A stretch of 64,000 bases of DNA. Source: Bacteroidota bacterium (GTDB lineage Bacteria; Bacteroidota; Bacteroidia; Flavobacteriales_D; Crocinitomicaceae). Numbering within the stretch: position 1 is the stretch's first letter; each line of letters opens with the position of its first letter. Shown here in pieces: positions 1 through 9,457 of the stretch. The DNA is taken from positions 186,001 to 250,000 of the forward strand of contig JASBTZ010000003.1 in assembly GCA_030148165.1 (NCBI GenBank). The letters are read 5' to 3'. The notes beneath the pieces are model-generated. The model was given only the letters and a program-made list of their open reading frames with translations, was not told the DNA's origin and ran no database searches. Position numbers and translations under genes: made by a program.

Positions 1-1
1 G

Positions 2-733
2 TTTACCAAGGGGTTGACGATCCGGATGCACCCGGACCTTGCTGCAGGATATTACGCGGAAGGAGCTAAGATTCAGGGGATCGTTACGGTCGATATGATG
101 AGTCAGGTAAAAGCTTATGCAGATCCCTTAACTCAAAAGGTACAGGCAATGATGAGCTCGATCGACAAAATGGTTACAGCCGTTACTGCCTTTTGGGATA
201 CGACAGCTACATCGCAGATAGAAGAGAGTATGTATGAGGTTAAGATTGCTATCAAGAAGTTTGGTAACGCGGCTAACGAGATAGAAACCATGTTAGCGGA
301 TGAAAAAATCAAATTCTCACGCATTATGTCAAATGTGGAGTCAATTACAGCCAATATCAAACGATCTAATGATACGGTAAAAGCTATAGTTGGTAATGTC
401 AAGCATATTACAGACGATTTGGTTACCGCTGATTTTAAGCAGGCGATTGGCAATGCTACCAAGACCCTGGCAACACTGAATCAGACTCTTACGGCTGCGA
501 ATAATGGCGAAGGTACGCTTGGAAAGCTGTTGGGAGATGATGAATTGTATAAACAGCTAATTCAAACAAATAAAGATCTTCAGAATCTGGTCAACGACCT
601 CACGATACATCCGGAACGATATATTCATTTTTCAGTTATTGGAGCGAAAACAAGATCTCCTTTTACCAACAAAGAAGAAAAAGCGCTCAAACAAGTGGCG
701 GATTCGGTAATGAATAATAACAATGGTCCATGA
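2..733 (+). CDS. MCE/MlaD-family lipid transport protein, C-terminal part
   Basis: The reading frame is open from base 2, so the gene starts before the window and only its C-terminal part is seen. The visible part is a long, mostly helical stretch with many Ala, Asn, Thr and Lys residues. It includes a segment with GEGTLGKLLGDDELY and ends with HPERYIHFSVIG, which I associate with bacterial MCE (MlaD-like) proteins. These bind lipid at the periplasmic face of the inner membrane and move it between membranes. The N-terminal membrane anchor and MCE domain are missing here, so the call rests on the helical tail. The stop overlaps the next start (ATGA), which implies one operon. Confidence 0.7.
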   Translation, partial: FTKGLTIRMHPDLAAGYYAEGAKIQGIVTVDMMSQVKAYADPLTQKVQAMMSSIDKMVTAVTAFWDTTATSQIEESMYEVKIAIKKFGNAANEIETMLADEKIKFSRIMSNVESITANIKRSNDTVKAIVGNVKHITDDLVTADFKQAIGNATKTLATLNQTLTAANNGEGTLGKLLGDDELYKQLIQTNKDLQNLVNDLTIHPERYIHFSVIGAKTRSPFTNKEEKALKQVADSVMNNNNGP

Positions 734-2073
734 TCTCTTCTATTCTGTTTGGAACACTACTAATACTAGGCTTAGGCTTTTTCACGTACAATGCTCTTAA
801 AGTCAGATCCAACATATTGCTTGGTCGCGATGTGAATCGTTCTGATAAAAAGGGAGAGCGCTGGAAAACGATGTTATTGGTTGCGTTTGGACAGAAAAAG
901 ATGTTTTCTCGTCCATTGCCTGCGCTTCTTCACTTGATGATCTACAGTGCATTTGTAATCACGCAAATCGAACTGATTGAAATCTTTGTAGACGGATTAA
1001 CGGGTGAACATCGTGTTTTTCGCGCCTCATTGGGAGCTTTCTATCCATTTATGATCAGCTTTATTGAGATTCTTTCAGTATTAGCATTCATTGCCACATT
1101 TATCTTTTTAGCCAGAAGAAATCTGATTAAAGTCCCGCGTTTAAACATGCGCGAAATGAAGGGATGGCCTAAAATTGATGGCAATATGATCCTCTTTATG
1201 GAGATTATATTGATCTGTTGCATTATGACCATGAATGGTGCTGATGAAGTGCTTTTATCGAGAGGAGAATCACATGTAGGATTAGCTGCTGCAGGAGATC
1301 TAAGCTTTAACTTCAGTATTTCCAGCTGGCTAGGTCCTGTACTTTTCGGTGGTATGGAGACCGAAACACTGCATATGCTGGAAAGAATAGGCTGGTGGGG
1401 ACACATCTTTATGGTATTTGCCTTTTTGAATTACCTGCCTTATTCGAAGCATTTCCACATATTACTGGCCTTCCCGAACACGTATTATTCAAATCTGGAA
1501 AAGAAAGGTAAGTTCACCAACATGGAGTCGGTTACCAAAGAAGTGAAGCTGATGATGGATCCTACTGTTGATCCATTTGCAGCACCGGCAGAAGGTGAAG
1601 CAACTGAATCACAACGATTTGGAGCAAAAGATGTGACGGATCTGACCTGGAAAAATCTTTTGGATAGCTATACCTGTACAGAATGTGGACGATGTACTGC
1701 TGCTTGTCCGGCGAATATTACCGGCAAAATGTTATCTCCTAGGAAGATCATGATGGATACACGCGATCGTCTGGAAGAAGTAGGTAATAATCGTCGCAAG
1801 CATGGAAAAGATCATGACGATGGAAAAAGCTTGCTGGGAGATTATATTACAGAAGAAGAACTTTGGGCATGTACTTCGTGCAATGCCTGTGTACAAGAAT
1901 GTCCGGTTAATATTGATCCATTAGCCATCATAATAGATTTGAGAAGATATTTGGTGATGGAAGAATCGAAAGTGCCATCAGAATTAACCGGAATGCTGAC
2001 AAATATTGAAAACAACGGTGCGCCTTGGCAATTCAGCCCTGCAGACCGCTTTAACTGGGCCAATGAAGAATAA
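730..2073 (+). CDS. Membrane-bound Fe-S oxidoreductase with two 4Fe-4S clusters
   Basis: This 447-residue protein has about five hydrophobic segments in its first 260 residues, then a cytoplasmic ferredoxin-like part. Two Cys motifs are clear: CTECGRCTAACP near residue 318 and CTSCNACVQECP near residue 380, each ending in CP as expected for 4Fe-4S ligands. The layout matches the membrane subunit of heterodisulfide-reductase or LutB/GlpC-like (Fe-S)-binding proteins, which pass electrons between the quinone pool and a soluble partner. A plausible partner is the Cys-rich Fe-S protein two genes downstream. It overlaps the MCE gene by 4 bp and the HAD gene by 11 bp. The electron donor and acceptor cannot be told from sequence. 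Confidence 0.85.
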   Translation: MISSILFGTLLILGLGFFTYNALKVRSNILLGRDVNRSDKKGERWKTMLLVAFGQKKMFSRPLPALLHLMIYSAFVITQIELIEIFVDGLTGEHRVFRASLGAFYPFMISFIEILSVLAFIATFIFLARRNLIKVPRLNMREMKGWPKIDGNMILFMEIILICCIMTMNGADEVLLSRGESHVGLAAAGDLSFNFSISSWLGPVLFGGMETETLHMLERIGWWGHIFMVFAFLNYLPYSKHFHILLAFPNTYYSNLEKKGKFTNMESVTKEVKLMMDPTVDPFAAPAEGEATESQRFGAKDVTDLTWKNLLDSYTCTECGRCTAACPANITGKMLSPRKIMMDTRDRLEEVGNNRRKHGKDHDDGKSLLGDYITEEELWACTSCNACVQECPVNIDPLAIIIDLRRYLVMEESKVPSELTGMLTNIENNGAPWQFSPADRFNWANEE

Positions 2074-2494
2074 GATAGACTTAAACGAGGCAGAAGCGGA
2101 CGGGCAGAAAATATCACCTGTTCTACCTAAGAATGTCAAGAATTTCCTAATCGACATCGATGGAACCATTTGTGACGATATTCCAAATGAAGAACCGGAA
2201 CGAATGTCAACGGCAAAGATCTATGACGGCGCTCTGGAAACGATCAATAAGTGGTTTGAGCAAGGACATATCATTACTTTCTTTACGTCTCGGGTTGAAG
2301 ATCACCGGGAAGTCACGGAAGAATGGCTGGATAAACATGGCTTCAAATATCATGGAATGTTAATGGGGAAGCCACGAGGAGGAAATTACCACTGGATTGA
2401 TAATCACATTGTGAGAGCTACACGTTACGAGGGAGTATTTTCTGATCTCGTAGAAGAAAAAGCGAACATACAAGTATTCAAGAAAGAAGAATAA
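2063..2494 (+). CDS. HAD-superfamily phosphatase-like protein
   Basis: The first HAD motif is intact (LIDIDGTICDD, DxDGT type), and the TFFTSR segment fits motif II. KPRGGNYHWIDNH near the C-terminus fits a shortened motif III/IV. The length of 143 residues suggests a capless phosphatase. I start it at the ATG at 2063, which overlaps the previous gene by 11 bp; an upstream start at 2006 would lie well inside that gene. Its stop overlaps the next ATG (TAATG), so it is translated within the operon. Proteins of this type in Bacteroidota are sometimes labelled phosphoheptose isomerase, but the motif supports a phosphohydrolase. The substrate is unknown. Confidence 0.75.
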   Translation: MKNKIDLNEAEADGQKISPVLPKNVKNFLIDIDGTICDDIPNEEPERMSTAKIYDGALETINKWFEQGHIITFFTSRVEDHREVTEEWLDKHGFKYHGMLMGKPRGGNYHWIDNHIVRATRYEGVFSDLVEEKANIQVFKKEE

Positions 2495-3282
2495 TGAGTT
2501 TACAGGTACCAACAATGGCAGAAAAGATGGCTGCCGGTGAATCACCGGAGATCCTGTTTTGGGTTGGATGTGCCGGAAGCTTTGATGATCGGGCTAAAAA
2601 GATCACGAAAGCAATTGTTAAAATACTGAATAAGTGCAAGGTAGATTTCGCTGTGCTAGGTACAGAAGAAAATTGTACAGGAGACCCGGCAAAACGGGCA
2701 GGAAACGAATTTACCTTTCAGATGCAGGCGATGATGAACATTCAGATTCTGGATGGTTACGAAATTAAAAAGATCGTTACGGCTTGCCCACATTGTTTTA
2801 ACACACTCAAAAATGAATATCCGGAGCTTGGTGGAAATTACGAGGTCGTGCACCATACGCAGCTTTTGCAGGATCTTATTAATTCAGGAAGGCTCGCCTT
2901 GGAAGGTGGAGCTACCTTTAAAGGTAAAAAGATCACCTTTCACGATCCTTGTTACCTGGGTCGGGCAAATGACGTTTACGAAGCGCCTCGCGAACTGATT
3001 CAGAAGCTTGATGTCGAACTCGTAGAAATGAAACGATGCAAGACGAAGGGGCTTTGTTGTGGTGCAGGTGGAGCTCAAATGTTCAAAGAGGCTGAGAAAG
3101 GTGACAAAGAAGTTAATGTAGAGCGTACAGAGGATGCTCTTGAAACGAATGCCGATGTAATTGCTACAGGATGCCCGTTCTGTAATACCATGATGACAGA
3201 TGGCGTGAAAAACTTCGATAAAGAACAAGAAATTCAGGTGCTGGATGTGGCTGAATTAATTGCTAACGCAGCGGATCTGTGA
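2494..3282 (+). CDS. Cysteine-rich (Fe-S)-binding protein (HdrB/LutA-like, CCG domain)
   Basis: Two CCG-type Cys modules are visible in this 262-residue soluble protein. The first has CTGD then TACPHCFNTLKNEYP. The second has HDPCYLGR, then GLCCGAGG, then ATGCPFCNTMM. This is the pattern of the Cys-rich subunit of heterodisulfide reductase and lactate-utilisation protein LutA, which bind a non-cubane or 4Fe-4S cluster. It probably accepts or donates electrons with the membrane Fe-S protein encoded at 730-2073. The start ATG shares one base with the upstream stop, and its stop shares one base with the next ATG. Confidence 0.85.
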   Translation: MSLQVPTMAEKMAAGESPEILFWVGCAGSFDDRAKKITKAIVKILNKCKVDFAVLGTEENCTGDPAKRAGNEFTFQMQAMMNIQILDGYEIKKIVTACPHCFNTLKNEYPELGGNYEVVHHTQLLQDLINSGRLALEGGATFKGKKITFHDPCYLGRANDVYEAPRELIQKLDVELVEMKRCKTKGLCCGAGGAQMFKEAEKGDKEVNVERTEDALETNADVIATGCPFCNTMMTDGVKNFDKEQEIQVLDVAELIANAADL

Positions 3283-3728
3283 TGTATTTCCCTGATTTAC
3301 CTGATACGAGTCGTGTTTGGATCTATACGGCAGACAGAACCATAGATCAGCAGGAGCAAGAGCTTATTCAAGCTAAATTGGATGCTTTTATACCTGAGTG
3401 GACTGCACATGGAGCAAAAATTTCAGGAGACGCCGGCGTTATTGAAAATTATTTTGTCGTACTGGTTGTAGATGAAAGCAAGGCAGGAGCTTCAGGTTGT
3501 TCCATAGATACATCAACACGTTTTATCAAGGATTTAGGCAGTCAGCTTAATGTTGATTTTTTTGATCGTTTATATATGATCGTCAAAGAAAACGGTGAGA
3601 ATAAACGAATGCACATATCAGAATTATCAAATCATCCTGATGCGGAGGTTTTTAATCCAATGGTTTCGACATTGGGGGAGCTTAGAAATAACTGGCTTGT
3701 AGAAGTAAAATCATCTCCTTTTGTTTGA
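3282..3728 (+). CDS. Small conserved Bacteroidota protein (often labelled ABC transporter ATPase)
   Basis: This 148-residue soluble protein has no signal peptide and no Walker motifs, so the label ABC transporter ATPase that this family often carries in databases is not supported by the sequence. A conserved-looking core is GASGCSIDTS around residues 65-75, where a Cys and a Ser/Asp cluster might be functional. The ATG at 3282 shares a base with the stop of the Fe-S gene; a GTG three bases earlier also exists. It is the last gene of the operon, and its 3' end overlaps the convergent gene by 18 bp. Function is unknown. Confidence 0.7.
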   Translation: MYFPDLPDTSRVWIYTADRTIDQQEQELIQAKLDAFIPEWTAHGAKISGDAGVIENYFVVLVVDESKAGASGCSIDTSTRFIKDLGSQLNVDFFDRLYMIVKENGENKRMHISELSNHPDAEVFNPMVSTLGELRNNWLVEVKSSPFV

Positions 3729-4463
3729 ACGACCTGAAGGTCGCTCTTCGTCCATATCAAATTTATTCTCATTGCCGAATGTTCCAAATGGACTTCTTCG
3801 CACCGGTCTGCTAACAATTACGCCTAGCATCATTGGAATCTCCTCGGTTTTCTGAAATACATAGGTCGATTCGCTTGGAACCTGACCGTGATAGTACGTG
3901 ACATTAATGGTGTCCTGCGATTCAACACGACTTACGATCTGTATAGTTAATTGTTTCGCATAATCAGATGGTGTCAATTCTAATTCAAAGCGGCCAACAA
4001 CATCTGTCAAAGCCGTTGGGATACCATTGACCCATATTTTAGCGAAAGGAACCGGCTCATCACTTTGGTCAACGACAATCCCGATATGTTTCCGAGTCTC
4101 ATTCATACTGACCGAATCACCATTCTCATTCACCGTGTTATCGCTGCTAAGCGAATCATCCTGAACGACCATCTTGCCTTTTACTTTCATATCTCCCTGT
4201 CCGAATGCCTGGTTGGTAAAACCGCTAAAAAGTAGAGATGACAATGCTCCTGCGTAGGCTAAGTAATTAATCGGTTTAACCGCTATTCTACCGCATACAC
4301 GGCCGTTAGCGTTGTCCAGGTATGCTACAATAGCATCCGCTTTGTGCTCGGTAAAATCAACAACTTCGAGTTCGCATTTATCACAGTAACATCCTTGTTG
4401 AGTGGGGCTCATTTGATTCCAATCCTCTGAGCATGGAGATGAAATAATGGGTCTACGATTCAT
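3711..4463 (-). CDS. Carboxypeptidase-regulatory-like (beta-sandwich) envelope protein
   Basis: The N-terminus carries a Cys signature seen in a Bacteroidota family: SPCSEDWNQM, GCYCDKC, VVDFT, then GRVCGR. A hydrophobic segment near residues 66-84 follows. The C-terminal half contains a short carboxypeptidase D-like regulatory domain (IGIVVDQSDEPVPFAKIWV, then TDVVGRFEL). Such proteins are thought to sit at the envelope and the Cys motif may bind a metal; both are family-based guesses. I chose the ATG at 4463 because the Cys signature then begins about 10 residues in; the frame also has an ATG at 4508. Its end overlaps the upstream convergent gene by 18 bp. Confidence 0.65.
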   Translation of the reverse strand: MNRRPIISSPCSEDWNQMSPTQQGCYCDKCELEVVDFTEHKADAIVAYLDNANGRVCGRIAVKPINYLAYAGALSSLLFSGFTNQAFGQGDMKVKGKMVVQDDSLSSDNTVNENGDSVSMNETRKHIGIVVDQSDEPVPFAKIWVNGIPTALTDVVGRFELELTPSDYAKQLTIQIVSRVESQDTINVTYYHGQVPSESTYVFQKTEEIPMMLGVIVSRPVRRSPFGTFGNENKFDMDEERPSGRSNKRR

Positions 4464-4549
4464 AGCGTCTTTATTTAATGATAGATGCAATTCGGGTACA
4501 CCTTCCATAATAAATGGTTCACTTTAAAACGAAAATGCTGATCGTAAAA

Positions 4550-5557
4550 TTATTGACGCTTTTTTGTTCGCTCCTTGAAACGATAACCACCTACGAGTGA
4601 CAGATTGTAATAGGTCTGTCGATAGCTCAGTCCCTGAAAGGAAATCGATTTGATGTCAAAATCAGTGACTAACCAAACAAAGTACTTCGGTTTGGAATAA
4701 CCGGCAATGAAACGCATGTCCAACCGTGGTGCTAGTCCAATGAATGTTCGGGTTAAACTCTTTACCTGGAAAGATTTCGCCTGAATTACCGCGCCTAGTC
4801 CGCCAAATAGAGCGGCTTGCCAATCTCCTTTTCGCTTAACGTAAGCATATCCCGGAACACATCCCAGGTCAAATGCGAATGCCGCGCTACCACTTGTTTT
4901 GGTTACGTTCGTATCGACAAATTCAATAGGTAATATAGGATAAGCCCCTAGTGAATCGGAGTTACTCAAACCAAAAATGTTGACTGTGCTTTTGTAGTAC
5001 CAGGTTCCTGTGGTGTTCTTAAAGTCCCCACGAATACCAAATACAGAATGCATATTCAGCTGTTTCGACTTAAAGTACCAGCAATTCAATGACATACTGG
5101 CCACTCGTGTTTTAGGACGGATGTCATGCGGGTTTAATTTAGTTAATGTGTCATTCCATTTATAGGCATTGCGAATAACATAGCCGGAGTAACTTCTGAA
5201 ATCCAGATCCCAGAAAGTTCGCTTGATATTAAACTTGATTCCAAAGTCGGTGAAGTTTACACGTCCATAACGTGATACCGGCCGTAATTCTATCGGAAGA
5301 CCAAAACCAATTCGCATTGCGAACCACTTATAGGCCATCCCAATCCCTAGTGCTGGTTTGATGTTGTGCCTGAATTTCAAGGAGTTAATTCCCTTGGGGA
5401 ATTTGTCGTATACAAAATTGAATGGGGCAGCTTTAAACCCAAGATCAGCATGCAATACCAATTGATTTCGGTAAAGCTTGTAATCCAGCGAGTCCTCCTG
5501 ACTGATCGAATAGGACACAGAAACAGTAAGAAGTAAGGTAATTAGGACAAATCGCAT
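4550..5557 (-). CDS. DUF4421-type outer membrane beta-barrel protein
   Basis: A signal peptide (about 19 residues, ending SYSISQ) is followed by a 315-residue mature part made of short alternating strands rich in Tyr, Phe, Lys and Asn. It ends in a strand-like YYNLSLVGGYRF, as expected for an outer-membrane barrel. The early segment with FNFVYDKFPKGINSLKFRHN resembles DUF4421 proteins, a Bacteroidota family of unknown role. It stands alone on the minus strand, with no operon partner closer than the gene at 3711. Confidence 0.65.
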   Translation of the reverse strand: MRFVLITLLLTVSVSYSISQEDSLDYKLYRNQLVLHADLGFKAAPFNFVYDKFPKGINSLKFRHNIKPALGIGMAYKWFAMRIGFGLPIELRPVSRYGRVNFTDFGIKFNIKRTFWDLDFRSYSGYVIRNAYKWNDTLTKLNPHDIRPKTRVASMSLNCWYFKSKQLNMHSVFGIRGDFKNTTGTWYYKSTVNIFGLSNSDSLGAYPILPIEFVDTNVTKTSGSAAFAFDLGCVPGYAYVKRKGDWQAALFGGLGAVIQAKSFQVKSLTRTFIGLAPRLDMRFIAGYSKPKYFVWLVTDFDIKSISFQGLSYRQTYYNLSLVGGYRFKERTKKRQ

Positions 5558-5657
5558 ACTGGAGACAAAAATAAGAATTAAGACTTATTCGAAATTATTA
5601 AGTGTTCTTTCAATGAGCAACTTTAATTTGTATCTTCATCCAATCAATTTATTTACT

Positions 5658-7421
5658 ATGAAAATTACTACTACTATCCTTAGTGTTATTGCAACTTCAG
5701 TAATAGGTATTGCTGTTAATGCTCAATGTTCGTCCATAACCTGCCCATCACCCATGACGGTGAATAATGATCCCAATATTTGCAGCGCTGATGTTGGTTA
5801 TTCGGTTCCTGTTGGTCTTGATGTCTGTTCAAGCGGATCTGTGACTTATGCTTATACAGGTGCCGTGGACACCTTTGTTGTTCCTGCTGGTGTTACGAGT
5901 ATTAACGTAGATGTTTACGGAGCTCAGGGTGGTGCTAACTGGATCAATAATGATAATTATGGAGGTCGGGTACAGGCGGATGTCACGGTTACACCTGGTC
6001 AGATGGTGTTTATCTATGTAGGCCAGCAACCCAACGGGATTGTCGGTGGATGGAACGGTGGAGGAAATGGTGAGACCGGTGGACAAGGTGGAGGCGGAGC
6101 TTCGGACATACGCATAGGTGGACAAACCTATAACGATCGCATTGTTGTGGCCGGTGGAGCAGGTGGAGCTGGTTACTGGAATAGTACCCATGTAGTAGGT
6201 GGTTATGGTGGTGGTTTAACTGGAGGCCCCGGATATCGTGGAACTACTGCAACTGAGGGAGGAGACCCTGGAACACAAACGTCAAGTGGTGATGGAACAT
6301 GTGTTTCTTTCAATAATCCTATTTGTGCAGGTGGATTTGGATATGGTGGCTCACCATCGGGATGTGGCTGTGAAGGCTACGGCGGTGGTGGAGGATGGTA
6401 CGGAGGTGCCGGTAGTGGAAATTGCCGCGGTGGCGGTGGGGGAAGTGGTTATGCGGATGCGGCACTGACTTCAAATGTTACTATGACCGATGGTGTTAGA
6501 ATGGGACATGGCGAAATCACAATAAGCTATTATTCGCCTTTACCAACGTATCTCATTTCAGGATTGGGAAATGGTTCAACCTTCCCTGTAGGCACTACAA
6601 CGGAGACTTATATGACAACAAATGGAGTCGATACAGCTATGTGTTCATTTGATATTACAGTTATTGATAATGAAGCACCAGTTGTTATGTGTCCGCTTGA
6701 CGTAAGCACTTGCGATCCATTAGTTACAGGAATTGAGCCTACGAGTGGTGATAACTGTGGTCCGCCAGCAATAACTTACTACACATACGGAGCTACAATC
6801 TTAACCGGTACTTCAGATGCTAGTAGTAATACCTTTAATGTCGGAACGACAATGGTCACCTATGTCGCAACGGATGCTTCCGGAAAGACCGACTCCTGTA
6901 CCTTTATGGTTAATATAGATCCGCCACTTCCAGTGAGCCTTTCAGGATTTGCAGACTCCATGATTTGCGTATACGATTCAGCTGTAGCACTGCCAATTGG
7001 AACGCCTGCCGGTGGAACCTATTCAGGATCCGGAATTAGTGGGAATACGTTCGATCCTTCACTGAGCGGTACGGGCAGTTTCTATGTGACTTATAGCTAT
7101 ACTGACACGTCTGGTTGCTCCGGAATTGATTCTACCATGATCATTGTGGATCAGTGTTTATCTATTAATGAACCAGAAGACTGGTCGCATATTCAGTTGT
7201 TCCCGAATCCGACCAGTGATGAAATTACGATCACGATTTCCGGATACGCTAGTGAAGTAAGCTATGAAGTTTATGCGCCGGATGGAAGACTGGTCATGTC
7301 AGAGACCCGTAAGATACATGAGAAACTCCTGATTGATCTCAAAGACAAGTCACCGGGTGCTTATGTACTCAAACTCAGTTTGGGAGACAAGCAGAAATCA
7401 TATAAGATTATTAAAGAATAA
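5658..7421 (+). CDS. Secreted T9SS protein with ALK-like glycine-rich domain and HYR domain
   Basis: The ATG at 5658 gives a clean signal peptide ending AVNAQ. Residues 55-300 form a glycine-rich domain with strands such as GQMVFIYVGQQPNG, GGGGASDIRIGG, DRIVVAGGAGG and GGGGGWYGGAG. This closely resembles the glycine-rich domain of animal ALK/LTK receptors (PF12810-type). An HYR-like Ig module follows (VIDNEAPVVMCP and VATDASGKTDSCTF), and then a type A sorting domain (LFPNPTSDEITITI to KSYKIIKE). It is predicted to cross the outer membrane through T9SS and be anchored or released. A strong terminator follows directly. Confidence 0.85.
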   Translation: MKITTTILSVIATSVIGIAVNAQCSSITCPSPMTVNNDPNICSADVGYSVPVGLDVCSSGSVTYAYTGAVDTFVVPAGVTSINVDVYGAQGGANWINNDNYGGRVQADVTVTPGQMVFIYVGQQPNGIVGGWNGGGNGETGGQGGGGASDIRIGGQTYNDRIVVAGGAGGAGYWNSTHVVGGYGGGLTGGPGYRGTTATEGGDPGTQTSSGDGTCVSFNNPICAGGFGYGGSPSGCGCEGYGGGGGWYGGAGSGNCRGGGGGSGYADAALTSNVTMTDGVRMGHGEITISYYSPLPTYLISGLGNGSTFPVGTTTETYMTTNGVDTAMCSFDITVIDNEAPVVMCPLDVSTCDPLVTGIEPTSGDNCGPPAITYYTYGATILTGTSDASSNTFNVGTTMVTYVATDASGKTDSCTFMVNIDPPLPVSLSGFADSMICVYDSAVALPIGTPAGGTYSGSGISGNTFDPSLSGTGSFYVTYSYTDTSGCSGIDSTMIIVDQCLSINEPEDWSHIQLFPNPTSDEITITISGYASEVSYEVYAPDGRLVMSETRKIHEKLLIDLKDKSPGAYVLKLSLGDKQKSYKIIKE

Positions 7422-7429
7422 TATAACCA

Positions 7430-7454
7430 GAGCCTCAGATTTGAGGCTCTTTTT
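7430..7454 (+). terminator. Intrinsic terminator after the glycine-rich T9SS gene
   Basis: A perfect 8-bp stem (GAGCCTCA paired with TGAGGCTC) with a short loop is followed by five T residues, 9 bases after the stop codon. Confidence 0.9.
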
Positions 7455-7486
7455 CGTTCAATTGTTTTTATCTTGCGGTCATATAC

Positions 7487-9448
7487 ATGAGGCTGACAAG
7501 AGTTATAACCACTGTTTCTATTTTGTTCCTGCATTTAATGGTGTCAGGACAGCACGACCAGTATACAGATTCGATTGAGGCGCTGCTGGAAACAAATATT
7601 CATGACACGCTTCGGGGACGCTATTATATAGACCTGGCTGAGTACTACGTGGAAGTTGATGACTGGCTACCTTATAACAAAAAAGCATTGGATCTGGCCG
7701 ACGAAAAATTGAAGACGGCGAAGGGGCAGATACGGAATCGCTTCTTAAAGATCAAAGCAAACGCGGTAGCCAATTACGGATTCTATTATGACCTGATAGG
7801 GCAGATGGAGAAGTCCACAGATAGCTATTTTAAGGCTTTAGAGATATACGATGAAGCCGGGGATGAAAAGGGTAAAGCGGTAATCTATAGTAACCTGGGC
7901 GTCATCTATACTAATATGGGAGACATAGATGAAGCGATCGATTATTTGGAAAAAGCACTTGAATTAAAAAAGAAATATGGCTCTAAGGATATCGCAATCA
8001 ACTACATTAATCTGGGGGTAGCATTTGAAAAGAAAGGAGATTCGCTGAAGGGACTGGAATATCAGATGAAGGCATATGTTGCAGCAAAAGATATCGATGA
8101 TCATTTAGACATGTCCACAGCGTTGAACAACATGGGTTCTTATTACTTCAGAAAGAGAGAATTCGATCGCGCTATTCCAATTTTAGCTGAAGCCATGAAG
8201 GAATGTCAGATGGCGAACGATGTGCCCGGAGCTGCCTGGATCATGGCAAACCTCGGCTCAGCCTATTTAAATGTCAACAAACTGGACAGCGCACGTTATT
8301 TCCTTTTTAAAGCGGAAGAGATAGCTGATGAATATCAGTATCCCTATTTGTATGAGACAGTTTACGAAAAACTATGTGATTACTACCAGTATACAGGTGA
8401 TTGGAGAAATGCATTCATTATGTCTAGACATGTAGAGGCCTGGCGTGACAGCATGGAGAATACTTCCGCTCAAAAAGAAGCTTTAAAACAGAAGATGGAA
8501 TACGACCATGGTCTTGAAACAGCTAGAATGGAAACGAAACGGGAAGAGGAGAAGAAACGGGCTAAAGAACAGACCATCTTCATATTAACCGTTCTTGGAT
8601 TGGTACTTATTATCCTTATTGTTATCTATAGCCGATTTAGAAGCACCAAAAAACAGAAGAGAATAATCGAAGATCAGAAGTTATTAGTAGAAGAAAAGAA
8701 TACTGAAATACTGGATTCTATCAACTACGCAAAGTACCTGCAGGGAGCGATCTTGCCGGACGAAAAGGATATTATTCAGAATTTTACGGATGGATTTTTG
8801 CTCTATATGCCAAAAGACATTGTTGCAGGGGATTTCTATTGGCATCACCATTCAAATGATTATATCTATTTCGCAGTTGCAGATTGTACGGGACATGGAG
8901 TGCCGGGCGCCTTGGTTAGTGTGGTATGTGCCAATGCCCTTGATAAGGCTGTGACGGATCTGAATTGTCCTGAACCGGGTCCGTTATTGGATAATGTGCG
9001 GGAGATTGTCATCAAACAATTTGAAGGAGTTAATAAGGATGTTAAAGATGGAATGGATATTTCACTTTGTAGAATCGACCACCAATCGGGTGAACTTCTG
9101 TTTGCAGGTGCGAATAATCCGTGTTGGGTTCATTCCGGAAATGGCTGGAATGTAATCAAAGGGGATCGACAGCCAGTAGGTAACTACGATCACGCTACAC
9201 CGTTTGCAACAAAGAGCATTCACGTAGAAAAAGGAGATTGGCTGTTTTTGCTCACGGACGGTATCATCGATCAATTCGGGGGAGAAGATGGTAAGAAGCT
9301 CAAGTCAAAAGGACTACAGGAATGGCTAAGTGAGTCAAATGATCTTTCAGGAACCGATCGTCAAAAGCATCTGGTAGAGAAACTAAACAGTTGGCTCGAA
9401 CGGGAAGAACAAATCGATGACATCTGTATATTGGGTATTCGATTGTAA
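7487..9448 (+). CDS. TPR sensor with SpoIIE-type PP2C phosphatase
   Basis: A signal peptide is followed by about seven TPR units (residues 60-330; for example AVIYSNLGVIYTNMGDIDEA and AINYINLGVAFEKKGD). A coiled coil precedes one TM helix near residues 364-383, and the cytoplasmic part is a SpoIIE/PP2C domain (residues 420-653). Metal-binding motifs are visible: KDIVAGDFYWHH, ADCTGHGVPGALVS, FAGANNPCW and LTDGIIDQFGG. Such proteins sense an envelope signal with periplasmic TPRs and dephosphorylate a Ser/Thr-phosphorylated regulator. The partner is not encoded nearby. It is monocistronic or leads into the methyltransferase 33 bp downstream, though a promoter box lies in that gap. Confidence 0.9.
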   Translation: MRLTRVITTVSILFLHLMVSGQHDQYTDSIEALLETNIHDTLRGRYYIDLAEYYVEVDDWLPYNKKALDLADEKLKTAKGQIRNRFLKIKANAVANYGFYYDLIGQMEKSTDSYFKALEIYDEAGDEKGKAVIYSNLGVIYTNMGDIDEAIDYLEKALELKKKYGSKDIAINYINLGVAFEKKGDSLKGLEYQMKAYVAAKDIDDHLDMSTALNNMGSYYFRKREFDRAIPILAEAMKECQMANDVPGAAWIMANLGSAYLNVNKLDSARYFLFKAEEIADEYQYPYLYETVYEKLCDYYQYTGDWRNAFIMSRHVEAWRDSMENTSAQKEALKQKMEYDHGLETARMETKREEEKKRAKEQTIFILTVLGLVLIILIVIYSRFRSTKKQKRIIEDQKLLVEEKNTEILDSINYAKYLQGAILPDEKDIIQNFTDGFLLYMPKDIVAGDFYWHHHSNDYIYFAVADCTGHGVPGALVSVVCANALDKAVTDLNCPEPGPLLDNVREIVIKQFEGVNKDVKDGMDISLCRIDHQSGELLFAGANNPCWVHSGNGWNVIKGDRQPVGNYDHATPFATKSIHVEKGDWLFLLTDGIIDQFGGEDGKKLKSKGLQEWLSESNDLSGTDRQKHLVEKLNSWLEREEQIDDICILGIRL

Positions 9449-9457
9449 TAGATTAAC

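Noticed and set aside
5829-6468. Long antisense and alternate frames inside the glycine-rich T9SS gene
   Set aside because: They arise from GGT/GGA-rich codons; the forward frame has a signal peptide and sorting tail and explains the region.
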